Below, piece by piece: positions 1 to 8,494 of a stretch of 55,651 nt of DNA. This DNA is from Chloroflexota bacterium (GTDB lineage: Bacteria; Chloroflexota; Anaerolineae; B4-G1; SLSP01): assembly GCA_019873645.1 (NCBI GenBank), contig JAIOAX010000031.1:1-55651 (forward strand), given 5' to 3'. The position numbers and the translations under genes are program-made. Positions within the stretch are counted from its first letter, which is position 1, and each line of letters starts with the position of its first letter. The notes under the pieces were generated by a model, which worked only from the letters and a program-made list of their open reading frames with translations, had not been told where the DNA came from and ran no database searches.

Positions 1-601
1 GGTTGAAAAAGTAGCGGAAAAAGCCGGCCCCATGCGTCAAATCACGGTAGGCCATCTCGCCCACCGTGGTCAGAATGGTGTTGGCAAAGTTGTCGTATTC
101 GTCTATCAGCAAATAGAGCTTAAGCCCTTTTTCGGCTACATACGTAAATACCCGCCGCAGTTGTGCATCCAGCGAGGACTGGGTCAACACGGTCTGTTGC
201 TCAGCGGCGCTGAAAAACTGCGCGTATCGGCGCATAAAGCCCTCGACCGCTGTGCGACCGTTATCCTCAAAGGACGCCTGCACGAAACGCACGTCGGGAT
301 TGATCTGTGCAAAATTGAAGGTCATGACCAGGTAACTGTTGCGATCCGGCGTGGGATGGGCGCCGATCCAGGTGTCGCCGAACAGGGCATCGAACTCATC
401 TTTGGCGTTGATGTCGTAGTAATGCTGCATCAGCGACAGCCACAGCGTCTTGCCGAAGCGACGCGGACGGATGAGGAACAAGTAATAGGGCGCGGCCTCG
501 ATCTGCGGGATAAAGCGCGTCTTGTCCACATAGTACATATTGTCCAGCTTCATCCGCCGGTAGTCGGCGATGCCATAGGGGATGCGTTTCACCCGATTCA
601 T
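1..601 (-). CDS. AAA-ATPase-like protein (PF09820 type), truncated by window edge
   Basis: The reading frame opens at an ATG at 601 (minus strand), preceded by the Shine-Dalgarno sequence GGAGGTAC, and stays open to the window edge, giving about 200 residues without a stop. The N-terminus carries YGIADYRRM and YYVDKTRFI, then a degenerate Walker A, RPRRFGKTL (about residues 48-56), and later a Walker B-like LYLLIDEYDNF. This order is typical of the AAA-ATPase-like family, in which a DUF1703 nuclease-like domain usually follows; that part would lie outside the window. The family is abundant and often multi-copy in Chloroflexota and Bacteroidota, with unclear function. The fold call is firm; the role is not known. 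Confidence 0.85.
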   Translation of the reverse strand, partial: MNRVKRIPYGIADYRRMKLDNMYYVDKTRFIPQIEAAPYYLFLIRPRRFGKTLWLSLMQHYYDINAKDEFDALFGDTWIGAHPTPDRNSYLVMTFNFAQINPDVRFVQASFEDNGRTAVEGFMRRYAQFFSAAEQQTVLTQSSLDAQLRRVFTYVAEKGLKLYLLIDEYDNFANTILTTVGEMAYRDLTHGAGFFRYFFN

Positions 602-612
602 CGTACCTCCAA

Positions 613-713
613 AGCGGGCAGCGGGCAGCTTTCAGCTCTCAGCGGGCAGCGGGCAGCTTTCAGCTCTCAGCCGTCAGCAGTCAGCGATCAGCTTTCAGCC
701 GTCAGCTTTCACT
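613..713. repeat. Degenerate heptamer tandem array, unit NCAGCNN
   Basis: About fourteen 7-bp units such as TCAGCTC, GCAGCGG, TCAGCCG and TCAGCGA run head to tail just upstream of the AAA-ATPase-like gene. CAGC is nearly constant while the other three bases vary. Open frames through this stretch are repeat-derived and not genes. It is the first of about 16 heptamer loci in the window. Confidence 0.85.
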
Positions 714-848
714 CTTAAAATTCCACACCCCATACTTCTTACTCCATACTTCTTACCCCCGTATTGTACCCCTTTCCCTTGCAGTGCGCAAGATATCCGC
801 CTGGACAACCGAGACATTCCAACTTTGGGGAAAAAGTCAGATACAGTC

Positions 849-952
849 GTTACGCGGTGCGTTTCTGTGGACAGGATCGACAGGATGAAAAAGTTCCTAA
901 AAAATCCCGAAAATCCTGTTAATCCCTGTCAGAAAATGGCGCAGTGCATAAC
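849..952. repeat. Dispersed 104-122 bp element with terminal inverted repeats, copy 1 of 3
   Basis: The element begins GTTACGCGGTGCG and ends with the imperfect inverted repeat GCGCAGTGCATAAC. The middle holds GACAGGAT and AATCCTGTTAATCCC dyads. Related copies lie at 15529-15642 and 39377-39498. All are intergenic and none encodes a protein. The arrangement is MITE-like or that of a palindromic intergenic repeat. Confidence 0.75.
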
Positions 953-982
953 ACCTATCAGTAAAACGTTTTTCTAACCTTT

Positions 983-1003
983 GGACAGGCTAACAGCCTG
1001 TCC
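983..1003. other. Perfect 9-bp stem-loop
   Basis: GGACAGGCT and AGCCTGTCC flank a 3-base loop (AAC). It lies in the gene-free stretch upstream of glyA-gcvT and just before a second hairpin. There is no T-tract on the plus strand. Confidence 0.6.
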
Positions 1004-1010
1004 CACACAC

Positions 1011-1041
1011 AAAAAACGGGCAGAGTCACCCTCTGCCCGTT
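1011..1041 (-). terminator. Terminator-like hairpin with T-tract on the minus strand
   Basis: AACGGGCAGAG pairs with CTCTGCCCGTT (11 bp) around the loop TCACC. Six A residues precede it on the plus strand, so a minus-strand transcript would show an intrinsic terminator with a T6 tail. No minus-strand gene lies directly upstream of it (to the right), so either it serves an unrecognised small transcript or it works as a barrier between the divergent AAA-ATPase-like and glyA genes. Confidence 0.55.
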
Positions 1042-1049
1042 TCCATTTC

Positions 1050-1090
1050 CCCCCAATCCCCAATCCCTACTCCCCAATCCCCATCATCAT
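1050..1090. repeat. Heptamer array, unit CCCCAAT
   Basis: CCCCAAT, CCCCAAT, CCCTACT, CCCCAAT and CCCCATC follow one another with 7-bp period, just before the glyA-gcvT promoter. Confidence 0.75.
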
Positions 1091-1094
1091 TCGC

Positions 1095-1122
1095 TTGTCT
1101 GTTATGGCCGAGAGGGTACAAT
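1095..1122 (+). promoter_or_regulatory. Sigma-70-like promoter for glyA-gcvT
   Basis: TTGTCT (1095-1100), a 16-bp spacer and TACAAT (1117-1122). Transcription would start near 1129, leaving a leader of about 100 nt. The leader begins with GGGGAG, which can pair with CTCCCC near 1164, and ends with the Shine-Dalgarno AAGGAG before the ATG at 1231. No glycine-riboswitch core was seen in it. Confidence 0.6.
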
Positions 1123-1183
1123 GGGGAGTGCCGTTGGATGCGTTTGCGCGTTTCGCCGCTCCCCAACATCAACAAAAATAACG

Positions 1184-1216
1184 ACCAGACTATCCGACTG
1201 ACGACTACAAGACTAT
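1184..1216. repeat. Short GACTA heptamer array in the glyA leader
   Basis: AGACTAT, CCGACTG, ACGACTA and CAAGACTA recur with 7-8 bp period immediately before the Shine-Dalgarno sequence of glyA-gcvT. Related GACTA/TAGTC arrays occur at 27430-27460 and 39344-39370. Confidence 0.5.
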
Positions 1217-1230
1217 TTAAGGAGTGAGCT

Positions 1231-4200
1231 ATGAAAGATTTCCTATTCCATGAATCATTGGCGGAGCTGGACCCCGAGCTTGTACGCCTGATCGGCTATG
1301 AAACCGAGCGTCAGGCGCGTAAGTTGATCATGGTGCCTTCGGAGTCGCTCGCGCCTTTCGCCGTTCACGAGGCGCTGGCTTCGGCCTTCTCCCATATTTA
1401 CGCCGAGGGGTACCCCGAAGAATATACCCGCAAGTTGACCGAGGCGCAAATCCTGGATTACGAGGTCGTTCTGGGACGCTACCGCCGCGAGGCCGATAAG
1501 CGTTATTACAAGGGCGTGGAATATGCCAACGTGCTGGAGATGCTGGCGCGCCGCCGGGTGGCGGAGGTCTTTGCGACTGCGGCGGCGCCTGCCGATCAGC
1601 TTTTTGTGAATGTGCAGACGCTTTCCGGCGCACCGGCGAATACCGCTGTGCAATACGCGCTCCTTGAACCGGGGGATACCATCCTCGCCATGTCACTGCA
1701 CGTCGGTGGGCATCTCAGCCACGGCAGCAAGGTAGCGTGGTCCGGCAAGACGTTTAACGTGGTCAACTATGCCGTGGCCCCCCAGACAGAACGCCTGGAT
1801 TACGAAGCGATTCGCGCTCAGGCCCTGGAGACTCACCCTAAGCTCATCATCGGCGGGTACACGTCCTATCCCTGGGCGCCGGACTGGCAAAAGTTGCGCG
1901 CTATCGCCGATGAGGTCGGCGCCTATTTGCTGGCGGATATCGCCCACGTCGCCGGCCTGGTGATCGGCGGCGTGTACCCCAATCCGGTAGGCATCGCCGA
2001 CGCGGTGACGTTCACCACCCACAAGACGCTCAACGGGCCGCGCGGGGCCGTCATCATCACCCACAAGGCCGCGTTGGGCCGCAAATTTGACCGCGCTGTC
2101 TTCCCGGGATTCCAGGGCGGCCCGCACATGGAAACCATCGCGGCGCTCGCCGTGACCATGCAGATCGCGCGCACGGAGCAATACCGCGAATTGCAGCGTC
2201 AGACGGTGCGCAACGCCGTCGCATTGGCCGAGGCACTGCAAGCGGAAGGCGTTCGCGTCCCCTACGGCGGCACCGATACGCACCTGCTGCTCCTCGACTG
2301 CAAAACCGTCGTCGGGCCGGATGGCACCCCGTTGATGGGCGACCCGGCCGCGCGGATTCTGGATATTGCGGGGATTGTCGCCAATCGCAACACCATCCCC
2401 GGCGACACGACTGCCGCTTACCCTTCGGGTGTACGCCTCGGTACCCCCTGGCTCACGCAGCGCGGCTTCACCGAGCCGGAAATGCAGCGCATCGCAAACA
2501 TCATCGCGCGGCTGTTGCGCGGCATGCATCCCTACAAGTTGACCCACCGCACCGGCGACGAATACTGCGCGCGCGTGGATTTCGATGTGCTCGAAGCGGC
2601 GAAACTCGATATTCTGGCGTTGACGGAACAGGCGGCCTCTCCAGAGTGTTTCCTCTCCTGCCAGCGGGCGACCGACGCCGGTTATCCCCACTTCTACTAC
2701 CTTAACGATACGCTGCGCGGCAACGGCGCTTATGAACGTCTGGAACTGGTCGGTACCCACGTCAGCGCCTTTGTGGAGTGGCTGACGCCTTCACGGGTGA
2801 CGGACATGGCCGATGGCGACGCACGTCCCATCACCTTGCTCGAAGCCGATGGGCGCGTGATGGCCGCCGGTTGGCTGACCCGTGTGAACGCCACGACGTA
2901 CTGGTTGGATGTCGCCTCTGCCGTCGCGCCGCGGGTGATGACGTGGTTGCGCGCGCTCGTAGATGGTTACGTCGCCACCGATGATGTCTACGGGCGACTG
3001 CCGTTCCTCAACGCCGTCCGCGATCTGGGCGCAGCCCCTGCACCGCCTGCCGCTCTCGTACCCGATAGCGGGCCGTTCACCAAGCCCTACTTCATCGGCG
3101 CATGGTCGCGTAAGGAACCGGCCGGCGAGGCGTTGCCGCTCTTCACGTGGCAGACACCGCAGAATGCGCCGCTGCGCAAGACGCGCCTCAACGCCGTTCA
3201 CCGCGAGATGGGTGCGCGGATGGTGCCGTTCGGCGGCTGGGATATGCCCGTCTGGTACACCGGCAATCTGGAAGAACACCGCGCCGTCCGCGAGGCTGCG
3301 GGGCTTTTTGACGTGAGCCACATGGGCTGCTGGGATGCCCGCGGCCCGGAAGCGGCGCGGTTCCTCAATCTGGTGCTGGTCAACGATGTCAATGACCTGG
3401 AGGTGGGGGAGTCGCAATATACGGCTTTCTTCGATGTCCAGGGGATGCCGCTGGATGATTTGCTGGTTTACCGGATGGGTGCGGAGCACTATCTCCTGGT
3501 GGTCAACGCCTCGAATAACGATAAGGACTGGGCCTGGATCAACGGTGTGCTCAACGGTGCAGTGCAAATTGACGCCAAACGTCCCTGGGTGAAGTGGGAA
3601 GGCGCTGGCGTGACCTTGCGCGACCTGCGCGACCCGGCCGCGGGGCCGGACATGCGCGCCGAACTGGCGCTCCAAGGCCCACGTTCGCAGGACATCTTGC
3701 TGGCTTTAGGCGGCGCAACACCGGACCTGAACCGCGTCAAGCGTTTGCCCTGGGCCGGCATCACCCGCGTCACCCTGGGAGGCTTTGATGTGATTGTGAG
3801 CCGCACGGGGTACACCGGCGAACGTACCGCCTACGAGCTGTTTGTCCACCCTGATCGGCTGGTAGAATTCTGGCAGGCGCTGCTGAACGTTGGGACGCCC
3901 TGGGGATTGAAACCGTGTGGCCTGGCAGCCCGCGATAGCTTGCGTATGGAAGCCGGTCTGCCGCTCTACGGCCACGAGATGGCCGGCCCGCTCAACCTGA
4001 CGATGGGCGAAGCCGGCTTCGGCAGCTACGTTAAGATCGGCAAACCGTTCTTTGTGGGACGAGAGGCCTTTATTGCCCGTGAGGCACAGCGCGAGGGGAT
4101 GGTGGTCCGCTTTGGCGTGCCGGAGAAAGGCCCCATGCCACAGCAAGGCGACCCGGTGGTAGATGACAAGGGCAAAGTCGTGGGTTTCGTGACGAGCTGC

Positions 4201-4389
4201 GCCATTGATAGCGAAGGGCAACAGCTTGGTCAAGCTTATGTGCGCGAGGCTTATACCGCCGAAGGTACCGAACTTGCCATTCTGGTCGCGCCGCGCCGCG
4301 AATCCAAACCGCGCGCCCAACTCACTTTTGGAGATCGCACCCAGTTGCCGGTGAAGATTGGGGTGTTGAGCCGCTTCTTGAAGCGGTGA
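1231..4389 (+). CDS. glyA-gcvT: Fused serine hydroxymethyltransferase / glycine cleavage T protein
   Basis: A 1052-residue fusion. The N-terminal half (about 1-470) is serine hydroxymethyltransferase, which interconverts serine and glycine using tetrahydrofolate; the PLP-binding lysine is K265 in TTHKTLNGPRG. The C-terminal part (about 648-1050) is a GcvT aminomethyltransferase, with PFGGWDMPVWY and GLFDVSHMG, which releases methylene-tetrahydrofolate and ammonia in glycine cleavage. A linker of about 170 residues with no recognised domain separates them. Relative to ordinary GlyA, an insertion of about 27 residues (about 63-89) splits the usual EGYPGxRYYGG signature. Both halves use the same folate and glycine pools, so the fusion makes one-carbon sense. 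Start is set by AAGGAG seven bases upstream. Other gcv genes are not in the window. Confidence 0.93.
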   Translation: MKDFLFHESLAELDPELVRLIGYETERQARKLIMVPSESLAPFAVHEALASAFSHIYAEGYPEEYTRKLTEAQILDYEVVLGRYRREADKRYYKGVEYANVLEMLARRRVAEVFATAAAPADQLFVNVQTLSGAPANTAVQYALLEPGDTILAMSLHVGGHLSHGSKVAWSGKTFNVVNYAVAPQTERLDYEAIRAQALETHPKLIIGGYTSYPWAPDWQKLRAIADEVGAYLLADIAHVAGLVIGGVYPNPVGIADAVTFTTHKTLNGPRGAVIITHKAALGRKFDRAVFPGFQGGPHMETIAALAVTMQIARTEQYRELQRQTVRNAVALAEALQAEGVRVPYGGTDTHLLLLDCKTVVGPDGTPLMGDPAARILDIAGIVANRNTIPGDTTAAYPSGVRLGTPWLTQRGFTEPEMQRIANIIARLLRGMHPYKLTHRTGDEYCARVDFDVLEAAKLDILALTEQAASPECFLSCQRATDAGYPHFYYLNDTLRGNGAYERLELVGTHVSAFVEWLTPSRVTDMADGDARPITLLEADGRVMAAGWLTRVNATTYWLDVASAVAPRVMTWLRALVDGYVATDDVYGRLPFLNAVRDLGAAPAPPAALVPDSGPFTKPYFIGAWSRKEPAGEALPLFTWQTPQNAPLRKTRLNAVHREMGARMVPFGGWDMPVWYTGNLEEHRAVREAAGLFDVSHMGCWDARGPEAARFLNLVLVNDVNDLEVGESQYTAFFDVQGMPLDDLLVYRMGAEHYLLVVNASNNDKDWAWINGVLNGAVQIDAKRPWVKWEGAGVTLRDLRDPAAGPDMRAELALQGPRSQDILLALGGATPDLNRVKRLPWAGITRVTLGGFDVIVSRTGYTGERTAYELFVHPDRLVEFWQALLNVGTPWGLKPCGLAARDSLRMEAGLPLYGHEMAGPLNLTMGEAGFGSYVKIGKPFFVGREAFIAREAQREGMVVRFGVPEKGPMPQQGDPVVDDKGKVVGFVTSCAIDSEGQQLGQAYVREAYTAEGTELAILVAPRRESKPRAQLTFGDRTQLPVKIGVLSRFLKR

Positions 4390-4423
4390 GGCCACGATTC
4401 GGCCAATTCTTAGCCACAAAGAA

Positions 4424-4469
4424 CACAGAGGACACCGAGAACTTTTTAATTTTCTCCGTGTCCTCTGTG
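4424..4469. terminator. Bidirectional hairpin between convergent genes (CACAGAG repeat, copy 1)
   Basis: An 18-bp arm starting CACAGAGGACAC pairs, with one mismatch, with an arm ending GTCCTCTGTG across an 11-base T-rich loop. It sits exactly between the convergent glyA-gcvT and histidine-kinase genes. A second version lies at 20071-20137, again between convergent genes. Termination is inferred from that placement and the stem. Confidence 0.65.
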
Positions 4470-4517
4470 GTTAAAATTTACGGCCAGGCTTGCGTTTCCG
4501 ACGTGCTTTCGTCCGGT

Positions 4518-7148
4518 TCACGGATAGCACGGACATTGATGCCCGTGCGCATCAGAAAGCGCATGTTCCAAAACAGGCAACGTAAAGAAAAAAGATACCC
4601 CGCCTTCGGGATGATTGCGCATCCAAATATTCCCCCCATGGGCCTCGACCACCAGACGACAATAAGCTAATCCCAAACCGTAACCGCGCCCCTCGTACTG
4701 CCCGGCCGCGAACTTTTTGAACAGCCGCTTTTGCACATCTTCTGGAATATGGGGCCCGTTATTGTAGACCTCGACTTTCACCCGGTCGCCTTGTTGTGTG
4801 GCCGAGACGGCGACCCGCCCAGCCTTCTTAGGCACGAATTTGAGGGCATTGTTGAACAAATTCTCGAAGACCCGCGTGATGGCTGCGGCATCTACCCACA
4901 GGAAGGGTAGATCGTAGGGGATGTCAAGAGTCAGGCCGAGGCTATCGTTCGGAATGACCGTTCTTCGGGCAATTTCCGCAACCATATCGGCAAGGGCAAC
5001 AGCTTGAGGGTGTAATTCAAAACGTCCGGCCTCGATGCGGCCGATCTCCAGGATGGTTTCTACCAGGTTCTTCAATCGACCGACACTGTTCAGCGCAATG
5101 TTGACCAGGTCATCGGCAATATCGTTTACTTCGGGGTCTGTCAAAAGCTGGAGCGAGTATTCGGTCGCCGAAAGCGGGTTGCGCATATCGTGAACCAGCA
5201 TACTCAACAGGTCTTCGCGCACCTCTTCCAATCTCTTGGTCTCGGTCACATCGCGGAAGAGGAACAACGTCTCCAGAGAGCGCTGCCGGGTTACATAAAT
5301 GGGCCAGTTTTGGACTTGCAGGAACAGCCCGCGCGGGGTTTCAAAGACAGGTACTGTATGAACATCAGTAGTCTCGGCAGCGGTAACCGGAGAAGCGGTG
5401 TCGGTTTGCCTGTGGATGGCTGCCATAAGCCACATTGCCAGTTTAGGCATGTCACGGTTGATGACTGCGATGAGGTCCGACAGGGTGCGCGTCTCCCAAA
5501 GTTCGGCATCGCCAGACAGGGCTAACATCTGAAGCAGTGGCCCGTTGATGTAGCGGATGTTCAATTCCGGCGTCTCCACATCAATCAAGACGATCCCATC
5601 ACGTGAAGATTCCAGGATGGCGCGCAACAGGCTTTCGCTTTTTTGGCTTTCTTCGTAATGTTTAATGCGCACCAACGCGGTGAGGCTTTGCTGGACGATG
5701 GCCCACGCCAGGATGGTTTCGTTCTCTTCCAGAGGACGTTCTTCGGCCATAAACACGGCCACAATATCGGAACATGTTCGACCGGGCAAGCTCAAGGGGA
5801 AACACAGCACCTGTTGGATGCCCAGGCCTTCGCGAAGTTCCCCAAAGGTCGGCATAGCCGGGTGTCCGGCGCGCGACATAACCATCATCCGCTCATCCCG
5901 ACATTGGCTCAAAAGTTCGTTTTCCTCCCGTGTGACCGGGCCTTCTGTCCAGTGCGCTTTGAGGCTGAGATTGCCGCCCAGGTAGATTTGTGTCCGTAGC
6001 CATTGTTGGTTCTCAAAGTGATAAAAAACGGCCCCGACCGCGCCGACAATGTTATCGTACAGCGCACGCAACAGTAGAAAGATGATAGCCGAACTGCTCA
6101 TCTGCGATAGAAACGCAGTGCTGACCTCATAGAGCTGGCGTACTATCCGCAACTGATTTTGCAAGCGATCGGTCAGTTGTCCGCGTTGAAGCGTCAGGGC
6201 CAGTTGATCAGCAATCGTGACCAAAAGTTGCGTAACTTCCAGGGACAAGGTTTGCTTATTGGGAGTGCTGAGGCGCATCACCCCAATCACCTGGCCCGCG
6301 ACGATCAGCGGCAGGTTCACGTGGGTCAAGGGAACGACAGCCGGAGTCGAGGAAGGAGGGTCATGTTCCACCACCAGCCATTTTTCGGCAAGCGCTTGTC
6401 CTGGGCCGCCCTCTCCCGGTGCGAATGTGGCAGCCTGAGTGGTATCGTCGGTCAGACAACCCAGGCACACGTTGAGTTTGAGAAGCTGCGCGCGCCGGTC
6501 GAGCAGATAAATCCGGCCCTCCGTCATCTCGGCGATTTGCATCGCCTGAGCGAGGCCGGCGCGGAGAATTTCATCGAGGTTGGTCTCGGTGTTGATGGTG
6601 GAAATGAGCGTGTACAGGCTTTCCAGGTATGTATGCCGCTGACGTTGTTGCCGGGTAGCGGCGGGGTCGCGGTCGCGCCTGGCCGCAGCCTTGTCCGCAT
6701 ATTGCAATTGGGCGTTGTGGACGAGCGGCGTCAACAGTGCGCCTCCCTGTTCAAATAAGGCCTGGGGAAAAGTTCCTGTGGTATTGGCAAAGGCCATGAC
6801 CCCTCTGGGAATATGCGAATGTGGAGGTACAGGAAGCAACCACAACGGCTTATGGTGCTCCGGGATTTTCAGAACGTGACAACCACGCTGCACCAGCCCT
6901 TTTTGCCAACGCGCGGCGTATTTCTGCAGCGCCGCATACAGAATCGGAATCTCGGTTGGTTTGTAGTTGACGCAGTACTGCGGGGCCTGTTGCTCATCGA
7001 GAAGTAGTAAGATTGCTTCTTGCGCATGGACGGTTTCCGCAAAGAGCGTCAACGCTTTTTGCAGCGCGTCTTGCCAGGGCAAGGTGCTACTCAGGCGGCA
7101 AATTTCCGTCAATTGCTCGAGGAAGTGCTGTTCACCTTCGTCGGTCAC
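4518..7148 (-). CDS. Soluble multi-GAF/PAS sensor histidine kinase
   Basis: 876 residues from a GTG at 7148, chosen because AAGGAG lies 7 bases upstream; the frame extends further up to 7226, but without a ribosome-binding site. No transmembrane segments are visible, so it is probably cytoplasmic. Order: N-terminal region, GAF-like domain (about 175-305, from LESLYTLISTINTETNLD), second GAF-like domain (about 335-480), PAS-like segment (about 495-620, SRDGIVLIDV), HisKA with phospho-acceptor His in LVHDMRNPLS, and a HATPase domain with NLFNNALKF and GYGLGLAYC. It would autophosphorylate on His and pass phosphate to a response regulator, which is not encoded nearby. The signal is unknown; GAF domains usually bind small ligands or chromophores. 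Confidence 0.9.
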   Translation of the reverse strand: MTDEGEQHFLEQLTEICRLSSTLPWQDALQKALTLFAETVHAQEAILLLLDEQQAPQYCVNYKPTEIPILYAALQKYAARWQKGLVQRGCHVLKIPEHHKPLWLLPVPPHSHIPRGVMAFANTTGTFPQALFEQGGALLTPLVHNAQLQYADKAAARRDRDPAATRQQRQRHTYLESLYTLISTINTETNLDEILRAGLAQAMQIAEMTEGRIYLLDRRAQLLKLNVCLGCLTDDTTQAATFAPGEGGPGQALAEKWLVVEHDPPSSTPAVVPLTHVNLPLIVAGQVIGVMRLSTPNKQTLSLEVTQLLVTIADQLALTLQRGQLTDRLQNQLRIVRQLYEVSTAFLSQMSSSAIIFLLLRALYDNIVGAVGAVFYHFENQQWLRTQIYLGGNLSLKAHWTEGPVTREENELLSQCRDERMMVMSRAGHPAMPTFGELREGLGIQQVLCFPLSLPGRTCSDIVAVFMAEERPLEENETILAWAIVQQSLTALVRIKHYEESQKSESLLRAILESSRDGIVLIDVETPELNIRYINGPLLQMLALSGDAELWETRTLSDLIAVINRDMPKLAMWLMAAIHRQTDTASPVTAAETTDVHTVPVFETPRGLFLQVQNWPIYVTRQRSLETLFLFRDVTETKRLEEVREDLLSMLVHDMRNPLSATEYSLQLLTDPEVNDIADDLVNIALNSVGRLKNLVETILEIGRIEAGRFELHPQAVALADMVAEIARRTVIPNDSLGLTLDIPYDLPFLWVDAAAITRVFENLFNNALKFVPKKAGRVAVSATQQGDRVKVEVYNNGPHIPEDVQKRLFKKFAAGQYEGRGYGLGLAYCRLVVEAHGGNIWMRNHPEGGVSFFFTLPVLEHALSDAHGHQCPCYP

Positions 7149-7256
7149 ATTCGTCTCCTTACCGGTGCACCTCAATAATACCATAGGGTCGCATGGCCTG
7201 CAAGGGCACATGGCAACCGGGTGCATTGGAACTTATCAGACATGGCAACCGGGCGC

Positions 7257-7356
7257 TGCTCAGGCCGGTCTCCAGACCGTGCTTGCGCAGCGCCAGATCT
7301 GCGGTGGCGCGGTCCGAGACCGACCGGCCACAGCGAGATTTGCCCCGAAGTTGAAA
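7257..7356. repeat. GGTCTC-dyad intergenic element, copy A
   Basis: About 100 bp, starting TGCTCAGGCCGGTCTCCAG and ending CGAAGTTGAAAT. It is the reverse complement of copy B (24859-24955), and its modules recur in permuted order in copy C (27556-27631). It ends 21 bp before the -35 of the fmt promoter. Just upstream, a 17-bp direct repeat with one mismatch (ACATGGCAACCGGGTGC at 7208, and ending CGC at 7240) also occurs. Confidence 0.75.
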
Positions 7357-7377
7357 TGCCCCCTTTGCAAGAGACGC

Positions 7378-7405
7378 TTGCCCCTTAGCCGCCTTATGAT
7401 AAAAT
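7378..7405 (+). promoter_or_regulatory. Promoter for fmt, probably leaderless
   Basis: TTGCCC (7378-7383), 16-bp spacer, TAAAAT (7400-7405). Only seven bases separate the -10 from the GTG at 7413, so transcription should start at or next to the start codon. No good Shine-Dalgarno sequence is present. Confidence 0.6.
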
Positions 7406-7412
7406 GTGAGGC

Positions 7413-8369
7413 GTGGAACCGCGGATTGTGTTTATGGGAACGCCGGAGTTCGCCTTGCCGACGCTGGAAAAGCTGGCGACGCATTACTCCCTTGTCGGCG
7501 TGGTGACGCAGCCGGACCGCCCTGCCGGACGAGGCCGGCGTCTGACGGCGTCGCCCGTCAAGGAGTTTGCGCTGGCGGAAGGAATTCCGGTTTTCCAGCC
7601 GGAGCGTCTGCGTGGCGTGGAAGCCATCGAGCACCTTCGCGCCTGGGTCCCTGATTTGATTGTCGTGGCGGCTTACGGGCAAATCCTGCGGCCCGCAGTG
7701 CTGGAGATTCCGCGTTTTGGGGTGTTGAATGTTCACGCCTCGTTGCTGCCCCGTTGGCGCGGCGCGGCGCCGGTACAGGCCGCAATCCTCGCCGGGGACA
7801 CAATAACCGGTGTGACGATTATGAAGATGGATGAAGGATTGGATACCGGCCCGATTCTGGCGCAGCGGGAAGTCCCGATTGCCCCCGGTGAAACCGGGGG
7901 CGCGTTGGAGGCGCGGCTTGCCGAAATCGGCGCGCAGTTGTTGCTCGAAGTGCTGCCCGATTACCTGAGTGGCCGTTTGCAACCGCAGCCGCAACCTGCC
8001 GAAGGGGTGACGATCACCCATCGTCTGTCGGCGGAGGCGGCCGGCATTGACTGGACCCGTCCTGCCGTAGAGCTGGAACGGCACGTCCGCGCGTTTGCCC
8101 CAACGCCGGGCGCGTTTACCGATTGGAATGGTGTGCGCTTAAAGGTGCTGCAAAGTGAAGTGCTTGCTGCGGATGAAATCGCGCCGGCTGCCCCTGGCAC
8201 AGTTTTCCTGTGGCATAAGTCCCCGGCGGTGATGACCGGTGAGGGCGCACTGGTTCTGGTACAGGTGCAGGTGGCCGGTAAGCGGCCAATGAACGGTGAA
8301 CTGTTTGTACGGGGCAGAAAGGATATCCTGGGAGCTGTGTTAGGCTCCCACAGGCCGGGCGAGAAGTAA
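7413..8369 (+). CDS. fmt: Methionyl-tRNA formyltransferase
   Basis: 318 residues, normal for the family. It formylates initiator Met-tRNA with 10-formyl-tetrahydrofolate in the cytoplasm. The formyltransferase catalytic triad is intact: N106 and H108 in NVHASLLPRWRGAAP and D144 in DEGLDTGP, the same numbering as in the E. coli enzyme. The C-terminal OB-like tRNA-binding domain follows from about residue 205. Start is a GTG, supported by the promoter whose -10 ends seven bases upstream. There is no def gene beside it, although fmt and def are often paired. Confidence 0.96.
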   Translation: MEPRIVFMGTPEFALPTLEKLATHYSLVGVVTQPDRPAGRGRRLTASPVKEFALAEGIPVFQPERLRGVEAIEHLRAWVPDLIVVAAYGQILRPAVLEIPRFGVLNVHASLLPRWRGAAPVQAAILAGDTITGVTIMKMDEGLDTGPILAQREVPIAPGETGGALEARLAEIGAQLLLEVLPDYLSGRLQPQPQPAEGVTITHRLSAEAAGIDWTRPAVELERHVRAFAPTPGAFTDWNGVRLKVLQSEVLAADEIAPAAPGTVFLWHKSPAVMTGEGALVLVQVQVAGKRPMNGELFVRGRKDILGAVLGSHRPGEK

Positions 8370-8393
8370 CAATGGGACGCCCGGTCTATTTTT
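8353..8393 (+). terminator. Terminator-like hairpin at the end of fmt
   Basis: CCGGGCG (8355-8361) pairs with CGCCCGG (8378-8384) across a 16-base loop, followed by TCTATTTTTCTC. The left arm overlaps the last fmt codons. The long loop makes it a weak candidate. Confidence 0.4.
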
Positions 8394-8494
8394 CTCTATG
8401 GACACCGACGCCGTGAAGCAGACGCGAGTCCAGCAACGGCTTGAACGGGTACTAACGGATTTTTTAATTTCATTTCCATAATTGAGGAGGTCCT

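Noticed and set aside
32..977. Plus-strand open frames across 32-718 and 582-977
   Set aside because: The first is antisense to the AAA-ATPase-like gene; both run through the heptamer array and the GTTACGC element, which explains their open frames.
1123..1230. Glycine riboswitch in the glyA-gcvT leader
   Set aside because: The leader is only about 100 nt, holds a GGGGAG/CTCCCC stem and a heptamer array, and lacks the conserved glycine aptamer core.
1693..2760. A 355-codon open frame on the minus strand inside glyA-gcvT, and another at 2791-3675
   Set aside because: They lie wholly antisense to a well-conserved gene, have no recognisable domain, and arise from the high GC third-position bias.
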